This document shows, in pieces, positions 1 to 4,270 of a stretch of 5,463 bases of DNA. The notes beneath the pieces are model-generated. The model was not told where the DNA came from and did no database searches. It saw only the letters and a program-made list of their open reading frames with translations. The DNA is from Pseudomonadota bacterium (GTDB lineage: Bacteria > Myxococcota > Myxococcia > Myxococcales > Myxococcaceae): NCBI GenBank assembly GCA_023424585.1, contig JAFADT010000418.1, forward strand, positions 1-5,463, written 5' to 3'. The translations under genes were made by a program, and so were the position numbers. Every line of letters begins with the position of its first letter. The stretch's first letter is position 1.

Positions 1-84
1 CCGGTACTTCAAGAGCAGTCGCCACAACAACACGGGCACGCCCACGAAGACCGCGATGAGGAGCAGGAGGAGCGTGTCATTCAT
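1..84 (-). CDS. N-terminal fragment of a small or membrane-anchored protein, cut by the left edge
   Basis: The minus strand from an ATG at 84-82 reads 28 codons without a stop to the window edge. The peptide begins MNDTLLLLLIAVFVGVPV and continues with WRLLLKYR. Residues 4-21 form one uninterrupted hydrophobic stretch followed by basic residues, which suits a membrane anchor or first transmembrane helix with the positive end in the cytoplasm. Nearly all codons end in G or C, as in the real genes of this window. No clear Shine-Dalgarno sequence precedes the ATG, so the start could be elsewhere. The family cannot be named from 28 residues. It is transcribed away from the ankyrin gene. A signal peptide is less likely because no cleavage motif is visible before the basic residues. 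Confidence 0.5.
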   Translation of the reverse strand, partial: MNDTLLLLLIAVFVGVPVLLWRLLLKYR

Positions 85-342
85 GGCGGCGCTCAGGATG
101 GCGGGGACGGGGACGCGGAGGCAACCCGGGGGCCTCCGGCGCCGCCTTCGCCAGCGGCGCCACCCGCCCCATGAAGCTGAGGGATACCTCGAAGCGCGCC
201 ACGCCGTGCCTCCCGCCCGCCCCTTAAGCGGGCACCCGGCGACGCGAAACGGCAATGCCCTCCGCGCCCCGCCGTAGAGCCCGCGTGCGGGGCCCTCCCT
301 GGCGTCGCGTCCGCCGAAACGCCATGCTCCGCGCGTCCTGCC
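85..342. other. Intergenic gap between divergent genes, with hairpins
   Basis: About 260 bases separate the left-edge gene from the ribosome binding site of the ankyrin gene. Reading frames crossing the gap have poor third-position G/C bias, and none has a credible ribosome binding site. Two inverted repeats stand out. One is an 8-bp stem at 138-145/154-161. The other is a 6-bp stem at 215-220/228-233 (GCCCGC/GCGGGC) with the A+T-containing loop CCCTTAA. I could not identify a convincing -35/-10 pair for either gene. Confidence 0.5.
138..161. other. Perfect 8-bp G+C hairpin upstream of the left-edge gene
   Basis: GGCGCCGC at 138-145 is the exact reverse complement of GCGGCGCC at 154-161, with an 8-base loop (CTTCGCCA). 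On the minus strand it lies about 55 bases before the ATG of the left-edge gene, so it could sit in that gene's leader. There is no T-run on either side, so I do not call it a terminator. In DNA this rich in G+C such stems also arise by chance. Confidence 0.35.
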
Positions 343-347
343 GGAGG
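343..347 (+). promoter_or_regulatory. Ribosome binding site that fixes a GTG start
   Basis: GGAGG at 343-347 lies 8 bases before the GTG at 356. A five-base anti-Shine-Dalgarno match at near-ideal spacing supports this GTG as the true start of the ankyrin gene. Confidence 0.8.
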
Positions 348-355
348 TACGCACC

Positions 356-844
356 GTGTCCCTGTTCGATGCCGTCGCCGCGGGTGACCGCGCCGCCCTG
401 AGCGCCCAGCTCGACGCGGGCGCGGACCCCAACCCCTTCGACGTGGAAGGGCGCACGCCGCTGATGGTGGCCGCCCGCGCGGGCCGGGACGACCTGGTGC
501 GCGTGCTGCTGGAGGCCGGCGCGGACCCCTCGCTGCCGGACGCCGTGGGCGAGACGCCCTACGTCTCCGCCGCCGCCTACGGCCACGTCAACGTCTGCGC
601 GCTCCTGGCCCCGCACGCCACCGCGGACGAGAAGGACATGGCGCGCACGCTGCTCAAGAACCAGGGCCTCGACGAAATCCCCTCGCGCCCCTCGCGCCCG
701 TCCGAGGTCCCGCCCGGCGGCCTCCGCCGCAAGCTCGCCTCCGCCGGCGCCTACGTCACGAGCAAGCTGGGCGACGACGGCGCCACCAAGAGGCTGGAGC
801 GCGTGCTGCGCTCGGAGGGCAACGCCCCCAAGGGCCGCAAGTAG
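356..844 (+). CDS. Ankyrin-repeat protein, 162 residues
   Basis: A complete small protein made of about three ankyrin repeats. The repeats run over residues 1-30 (SLFDAVAAGD..., ending DAGADPNPFD), 31-63 (GRTPLMVAARAGRDDLVRVL, then LEAGADPS) and 64-90 (GETPYVSAAAYGHVNVCALL). The middle repeat keeps the family hallmarks: the G-x-TPL turn, the AA-x-x-G helix break and the LLxxGADP end. Ankyrin repeats bind proteins; the partner is unknown. There is no signal peptide or membrane segment, so it should be cytoplasmic. Residues 108-162 are not ankyrin: a Pro/Ser/Arg linker (IPSRPSRPSEVPPGG) leads to a basic tail ending KGRK. The GTG start has GGAGG 8 bases upstream. It converges with the oxidoreductase gene, and a hairpin follows its stop. 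It appears to be transcribed alone. The fold is secure; the function is unknown. Confidence 0.9.
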   Translation: MSLFDAVAAGDRAALSAQLDAGADPNPFDVEGRTPLMVAARAGRDDLVRVLLEAGADPSLPDAVGETPYVSAAAYGHVNVCALLAPHATADEKDMARTLLKNQGLDEIPSRPSRPSEVPPGGLRRKLASAGAYVTSKLGDDGATKRLERVLRSEGNAPKGRK

Positions 845-867
845 TCGCCCACCTCCGGAGAAGGCGA

Positions 868-907
868 AGGGCCCGGCCGCTCCCGCTTCGGGGAGCCACC
901 GGGCCCT
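868..907. terminator. Two-tier hairpin between converging genes, probably a bidirectional terminator
   Basis: AGGGCCCGG at 868-876 pairs perfectly with CCGGGCCCT at 899-907. A second stem inside it, GCTCCC at 879-884 with GGGAGC at 891-896, is separated from the first by a 2x2 internal loop. The hairpin starts 24 bases after the ankyrin stop codon and lies 26 bases beyond the stop of the opposing oxidoreductase gene, so one structure can serve both. There is no long T-run on either strand, only short pyrimidine stretches. Confidence 0.7.
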
Positions 908-932
908 CGTCACAGCCGGAGGCGCGCTCGCG

Positions 933-3143
933 CTACTCCGGCTTGGCGCTCACCACGGGGCTGGGCGCCACCGTGCCGCCCTTGTTGCTGACCTCCATCG
1001 AGTCCGCTACCAGCTCGGTGATGTCCTTGATCTGGATCTGCTCGCGGCCGGTGTCGTTCTTCGCGTCGTTGAGCATCGTGGAGCAGAACGGGCAGGCCAC
1101 CGCGACGATGCCCTTGCCGCCCGGCTCCTTGTAGTCGCCCACCATGCCCGGCTTCTTCTTGTCCGCGGCGTCGGGGAAGGGCGTGCTCGGGTCCTCCGCG
1201 TGCTTGAGCGTGAGGGCCACCTCGTTCATGCGGTTGTGGTTGATGCGCGTGCCGATGTGCTCCTCCATCCACATCCGGCCGCCACCGGCGCCGCAGCAGA
1301 AGCCCTCGCGCTTGCTGCGCTGCATCTCCACCACCTCCAGGCCCGGGATGCTCTGGAGCACTTCGCGGGGCGCGTCGTACACGCCGTTGTGCCGGCCCAG
1401 GTAGCAGGGGTCGTGGTAGGTCAGCTTCGTCCCGGCGTTCATCACCGAGGACAGCTTGATGCGCTTGTCCTTGAGCAGCTCGTTGATGAGCTGCGTGTGG
1501 TTGATGACGCGGTACTCGCCGCCGAACTCCGGGTACTCGTTCTTGATGGTGTTGAAGCAGTGCGGGCACTGCGTGATGACCGCCTTCACGCCCATCGCGT
1601 TCCAGGACTCGACGTTCGTCTTGGCCAGCGTCTGGTACAGGTACTCGTTGCCCATGCGGCGCGCGGAGTCGCCGTTGCACATCTCCTGCTTGGACAGCGT
1701 CGCGAAGGACACGCCCGCCTCGCGCATGATCTTCACCAGCGCGCGGCTCACCTTCTTCTGCTTGTCGTCGTAGCTGCCCGCGCAGCCCACGAAGAACAGG
1801 TACTCGTACTCGCCGCCGTCACCCCAGGTGGGCAGCGCCAGGTCCTCCGCCCACTCGTCGCGCCGGTCCTGGCCCAGGCCCCAGGGGTTGCCCTGGCGCT
1901 CCATGCCCTCGAACACGCGCTGGATCTCCGGCGGGAACTCCGCCTTCACCTGCACCTGGTAGCGGCGCATGTCGATGAGGCGCGGGACGTTCTCGATGAA
2001 CACCGGGCAGGCCTGCTCGCACCAGCCGCAGCTCGTGCACGCCCACACCGTCTCCGCCTTCAGCGCGGTGCCCACGATTTCCGGCAGGGGCTCCTTCACG
2101 CCGTTGGGGCCGTAGCCCTCCTCCACCCAGCGCTCGTTGTCCCAGATCCAGTGCTTGAGGTCCTGGTTCACGGCCTTGTGCGTGAGCGGCTTGCCCGTGA
2201 TGTACGTGGGACAGTGCGTCTGGCACCGGCCGCACTCGGTACAGGAGTACAGGTCCAGGCCGTTCTTCCAGGTGAGGTCCTTCACCGTGGCGGCGCCGAA
2301 CTCCTCCTTCTCCAGGTTGGGCGTGGGCAGCTTGCCGGTGGAGTGCGTGCGCTGGAAGAAGACGTTGGGCAGGCCCGTGATGATGTGGAAGTGCTTGCCC
2401 AGCGGCAGGAAGTTCAGGAACGCCAGGATGATGGTCAGGTGGATGAAGAAGCCCGCCACGCCCAGCACGTGCGCGACCGGGTGGCCCAGGGGCATCATCG
2501 CCAGGCCGGTCAGGCTGGTGAGCGGCTCCCACCAGACCATCGCGGCCGGCGCCGCCGGCACCTGCGTGGCGCCCATCGGCACCTGCTGCGCGGCGGCGTG
2601 CGCGGCCACCATGTGGCTGCCGCCGAACATGAACTCGGTGATCATCAGGGCCGCGATGAAGCCCAGGATGAGGTAGGCCTCCCAGGACTGGGACATGCGG
2701 TCCGGCTTCACCTTCCAGCGCGTCCACACGAAGAACGCCACGCCCAGCAGCGCCAGCCCGGCCACGACGTCCTTCACCAGCAGGTAGACCTTGTAGAGGA
2801 AGAGCAGCGGCGGCGCGGCGTCCCACGCCGGGTGGGAGAGGTCGGTGAGCACGTCCAGCGCGGTGGACGAGAAGCCCATCACGAACAGCATGACGGTGCG
2901 CAGCGCCAGCACCATGAACGCCGCGTAGATGAAGATGTGGAACAGGCCCGGCGTGAACTCCTCCGGATCCACCATGCGCTTCTGGCCCAACCCGAAGCGC
3001 ACCAGTTGCGCCACGCGGTAGGGGATGTGGTCCAGCCGGTTCTCCTTCTTCATCGCGAGCAGCACGCCCACGCGGCCGGACATCGTGATGACGAAGATGG
3101 AGATGAAGCCTGCCAGCAGCAGGCCGGTGATGATGGGGTTCAT
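933..3143 (-). CDS. Membrane iron-sulfur oxidoreductase of the EtfD/EMO (HdrDE-like) type; probable ETF:menaquinone oxidoreductase
   Basis: A 736-residue fusion. Hydrophobic helices lie near residues 5-25, 66-90, 118-140, 155-176 and 226-247, a NarI/HdrE-like gamma subunit in which His69, His225 and His235 are possible heme b ligands. Next come two [4Fe-4S] motifs, Cys301/304/307/311-Pro and Cys369/372/375/379-Pro. Two CCG (HdrD/DUF224) domains follow: Cys454, Cys489, Cys526/529, and Cys580, Cys616/617, Cys684/687. In proteins with this layout (mycobacterial EtfD, syntroph EMO) electrons pass from reduced EtfAB through the Fe-S and heme centres to menaquinone, linking acyl-CoA oxidation to respiration; NarI-type topology puts the Fe-S part in the cytoplasm. 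That role is inferred here, because no etf gene is in the window. The ATG at 3143 has GAGG (plus-strand 3148-3151) four bases upstream. The open frame runs about 270 codons further 5', but with non-coding codon use. A lactate- or glycolate-type oxidoreductase subunit is a less likely alternative. Confidence 0.92.
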   Translation of the reverse strand: MNPIITGLLLAGFISIFVITMSGRVGVLLAMKKENRLDHIPYRVAQLVRFGLGQKRMVDPEEFTPGLFHIFIYAAFMVLALRTVMLFVMGFSSTALDVLTDLSHPAWDAAPPLLFLYKVYLLVKDVVAGLALLGVAFFVWTRWKVKPDRMSQSWEAYLILGFIAALMITEFMFGGSHMVAAHAAAQQVPMGATQVPAAPAAMVWWEPLTSLTGLAMMPLGHPVAHVLGVAGFFIHLTIILAFLNFLPLGKHFHIITGLPNVFFQRTHSTGKLPTPNLEKEEFGAATVKDLTWKNGLDLYSCTECGRCQTHCPTYITGKPLTHKAVNQDLKHWIWDNERWVEEGYGPNGVKEPLPEIVGTALKAETVWACTSCGWCEQACPVFIENVPRLIDMRRYQVQVKAEFPPEIQRVFEGMERQGNPWGLGQDRRDEWAEDLALPTWGDGGEYEYLFFVGCAGSYDDKQKKVSRALVKIMREAGVSFATLSKQEMCNGDSARRMGNEYLYQTLAKTNVESWNAMGVKAVITQCPHCFNTIKNEYPEFGGEYRVINHTQLINELLKDKRIKLSSVMNAGTKLTYHDPCYLGRHNGVYDAPREVLQSIPGLEVVEMQRSKREGFCCGAGGGRMWMEEHIGTRINHNRMNEVALTLKHAEDPSTPFPDAADKKKPGMVGDYKEPGGKGIVAVACPFCSTMLNDAKNDTGREQIQIKDITELVADSMEVSNKGGTVAPSPVVSAKPE

Positions 3144-3220
3144 GGAACCTCGAGACCCTCTGGGGCCGCACGACGGCAACGCCGGGTTGCTGCGACGCGG
3201 CAATTCTGGAGTGTCAGTCA

Positions 3221-3248
3221 ACCCTAGCAGGGGTGATTCGCGAATCAA
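3221..3248 (-). promoter_or_regulatory. Candidate promoter of the oxidoreductase gene
   Basis: On the minus strand TTGATT (plus-strand 3243-3248) is followed after 16 bases by TAGGGT (plus-strand 3221-3226). These resemble -35 and -10 boxes of a housekeeping sigma factor, with 4 of 6 and 3 of 6 consensus matches. Transcription would start near 3214, leaving a leader of about 70 bases before the ATG at 3143. It is a motif match only, but the position is right and the neighbourhood is locally richer in A+T. Confidence 0.4.
3234..3247. promoter_or_regulatory. Perfect 14-bp palindrome, candidate operator
   Basis: TGATTCGCGAATCA equals its own reverse complement over all 14 bases. It overlaps the putative -35 box of the oxidoreductase promoter by five bases, a position where a dimeric repressor would block RNA polymerase. 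It lies about 90 bases upstream of the oxidoreductase start codon. The regulator is unknown. A TetR-type fatty-acid or acyl-CoA-responsive repressor would fit the gene's proposed role, but that is speculation. Confidence 0.5.
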
Positions 3249-3434
3249 GCGCCGTTCCGAGGCCCTGTCCCGCAGCGTTTTCTCCACCGCGTCCGGGCCG
3301 CCCTCCAGGGCAGGGGCGCTCTGCCCCGCTGACCGCGCCGTTCCCGCACGCGAACGCCCCCTGCCTGTCATGCCGGAAGGCAGGCGGCCGGGCATGCGGC
3401 GCTGGAGCTCACAGGAACTTGGCTGCCCCGAGGG
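3249..3434. other. Non-coding part of the divergent intergenic region, with two small inverted repeats
   Basis: No gene is seen here. The open frame that continues 5' from the oxidoreductase uses codons such as TCA, GGA, AAA and AGT and lacks the third-position G/C bias of the real genes. Two stem candidates are present. GGGCAG at 3308-3313 pairs with CTGCCC at 3321-3326, competing with GGGGC/GCCCC at 3313-3317/3323-3327. CCTGCCT at 3360-3366 pairs with AGGCAGG at 3378-3384 around an 11-base loop. Neither has a T-run. Confidence 0.45.
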
Positions 3435-3496
3435 CTTTACAAAATAGGGGTAGGGGCTCACCATGTCCGTAAATCGGTCAAGATGAACTTGTAAAG
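3435..3496. repeat. Widely spaced inverted repeat CTTTACAA / TTGTAAAG
   Basis: CTTTACAA at 3435-3442 recurs as its exact reverse complement, TTGTAAAG, at 3489-3496, with 46 bases between the arms. The stretch is one of the few A+T-containing islands in the window and lies between divergent genes, where promoters are expected. Spacing of about five helical turns between arm centres would let two bound proteins face each other. It could equally be coincidental overlap with promoter boxes. Confidence 0.3.
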
Positions 3497-3549
3497 GGAC
3501 CCGCATGGGGCGGGCCCGGTTGGCCGACGCAGGGCGTCCAAGGGGACGC
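3496..3549 (+). promoter_or_regulatory. Structured leader with competing hairpins ahead of the small acidic gene
   Basis: Three stems can form on the plus strand. The first is GGG 3496-3498 plus CCCGC 3500-3504 with GCGGG 3510-3514 plus CCC 3515-3517, leaving one bulged A. The second is GACGC 3526-3530 with GCGTC 3534-3538. The third is GCGTCC 3534-3539 with GGACGC 3544-3549. The last two share 3534-3538, so they exclude each other. The ribosome binding site at 3588 lies outside all of them. It matches no riboswitch class known to me. Such stems also occur by chance in G+C-rich DNA. Confidence 0.25.
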
Positions 3550-3587
3550 GAGCCGGCAAGGGCCGCACACCCCGTGAACGGAGCGCC

Positions 3588-3593
3588 GAGGAG
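3588..3593 (+). promoter_or_regulatory. Ribosome binding site of the small acidic gene
   Basis: GAGGAG at 3588-3593 sits 6 bases before the ATG at 3600. It is the main reason for accepting a 54-codon frame as a gene. Confidence 0.75.
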
Positions 3594-3599
3594 CCGGAC

Positions 3600-3764
3600 A
3601 TGAGCCACGACGAGAGCACGTACCTGGACGAGGGGCGGGACGACCTGGAGCTGACGGCCGAGGGCGAGTCCGGACGGGCGGTGCAGCCGCTGGAGCCCAC
3701 CGAGGACCGGCGCTGGGGCCACCTGCCCGAGGAGGCCTGGGGTGGCTGGAGCGTGGTGGAGTGA
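3600..3764 (+). CDS. Small, strongly acidic protein of 54 residues, unknown function
   Basis: The ATG at 3600 opens a 54-codon frame ending in TGA at 3762-3764. It is preceded by GAGGAG at ideal spacing and followed at once by a G+C-rich hairpin. Codons end almost always in G or C, unlike the flanking DNA. The protein starts MSHDESTYLDEG and ends EEAWGGWSVVE. I count 15 Asp/Glu against 4 Arg and no Lys, so it is very acidic. Three Trp lie in the last 16 residues (39, 47, 50) around the motif WGHLPEEAWGGW. There is no membrane segment, signal peptide or Cys. The first half looks disordered and the C-terminal half may be the binding part. I do not recognise a family. It is divergent from the oxidoreductase gene and seems to be its own transcription unit. 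Regulatory or partner-binding roles are possible but unsupported. Confidence 0.72.
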   Translation: MSHDESTYLDEGRDDLELTAEGESGRAVQPLEPTEDRRWGHLPEEAWGGWSVVE

Positions 3765-3803
3765 GGCCCCGCCCCCGCGGCCCGTGGCCTGCGCGGGGGC
3801 CTT
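3764..3803 (+). terminator. Hairpin terminator after the small acidic gene
   Basis: GCCCCCGCG at 3771-3779 is the exact reverse complement of CGCGGGGGC at 3792-3800, with a 12-base loop. An alternative register pairs AGGCCCC at 3764-3770 with GGGGCCT at 3796-3802. The structure begins at the stop codon and ends in CTTCG with only a short T-run. It should limit read-through towards the VWA gene. Confidence 0.65.
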
Positions 3804-3813
3804 CGCTGGCGAG

Positions 3814-3834
3814 CCTGTCGGACAGTCGGACAGG
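3814..3834. repeat. Tandem GTCGGACA pair inside an imperfect palindrome
   Basis: GTCGGACA occurs twice in immediate tandem at 3817-3824 and 3825-3832. The flanks also form an inverted repeat, CCTGTC at 3814-3819 and GACAGG at 3829-3834, with a 9-base centre. A further TGTCGGAC lies at 3941-3948. The cluster could be an operator for the VWA gene, although it is about 440 bases from that start. Confidence 0.35.
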
Positions 3835-4261
3835 TCCTGGGATTTGCACTCCCGGACGCTGATGCGGTGCGCTGGACGCCGTGACGCTCCCCGCCGTGGG
3901 CCGGGTCGAGCCTCCGGACGCGGGTCCCCCGGTTGACCGGTGTCGGACCTCAATGAAGTAAATTCGTAAACACTGGGTGTCCCTGCGGAAAAGCAGGTGC
4001 TTGTGGGTGAGGCGGGGCGCGCGGAGGGGTGTGGCGGCGCCGGAGCGCGGGGTGATCGCCGGGCGTGGACGGGCCGTGAGTGGGGGAGGCCCCGGTCGGG
4101 CGGGACACGTTGCTTTCACGACCGGAAACCCGACATCCTTCCTGGCATACGCGACAGGACCTTCTGGGAGACGGACGCGGGCCCGTGCACAGGGGCGTTC
4201 CGGGGCTCCAGGGCGTCGTCGTGACAGGATTGGCAGGCAGGATGGGCCCACCCACCATGCG

Positions 4262-4265
4262 GGAG
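4262..4265 (+). promoter_or_regulatory. Ribosome binding site of the VWA gene
   Basis: GGAG at 4262-4265 (GGGAG from 4261) is 5 bases before the ATG at 4271. It selects this ATG over the out-of-frame ATG at 4257. Confidence 0.65.
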
Positions 4266-4270
4266 CGCGG

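Larger units (their letters stand above)
3804..4270. other. Long intergenic gap upstream of the VWA gene, no convincing gene
   Basis: These 467 bases hold no frame with both good codon bias and a ribosome binding site. Visible elements are the TGTCGGAC repeats (3814-3834 and 3941-3948), an A+T island at 3951-3973, and a small hairpin CCTGC/GCAGG at 3982-3986/3993-3997. A TTGACC box at 3933-3938 precedes TAAATT at 3959-3964, but the 20-base gap is too long for a standard promoter. Ribosome binding for the VWA gene is at 4262-4265. An unannotated non-coding RNA is possible but nothing positively shows one. Confidence 0.4.

Noticed and set aside
224..913. 229-codon frame on the minus strand opposite the ankyrin gene
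   Set aside because: The ankyrin motifs on the plus strand, with GGAGG before the start, are decisive. The antisense peptide is Ala/Gly/Arg-rich without recognisable features.
1200..3227. Open frame of 675 codons on the plus strand opposite the oxidoreductase
   Set aside because: It lies fully antisense to a gene with unmistakable domain motifs, and its peptide is low-complexity Ala/Val/Leu/His/Arg. It is a composition artefact.
3814..3834. Myxobacterial MrpC-type site (GTGTC-N8-GACAC)
   Set aside because: The half-sites are CCTGTC/GACAGG with a 9-base centre, so sequence and spacing both differ from the consensus as I remember it.
3831..3848. Sigma-54 promoter (GG-N10-GC) near GGTCCTGGGATTTGC
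   Set aside because: The GG and GC are 11 bases apart rather than 10, and the surrounding bases fit the TGGCAC/TTGC consensus poorly.
3905..3921. Possible tRNA T-arm (GGGTCGAGCC with CCGG arms)
   Set aside because: The loop does not match TTCRANY, and no anticodon arm or acceptor stem can be found around it.
3144..3953. 270-codon upstream extension of the oxidoreductase reading frame
   Set aside because: The frame stays open only because stops are rare in G+C-rich DNA. Its codons lack the third-position bias of the real gene, it crosses the palindrome and the opposing small gene, and the ATG at 3143 has a ribosome binding site and begins the membrane domain.
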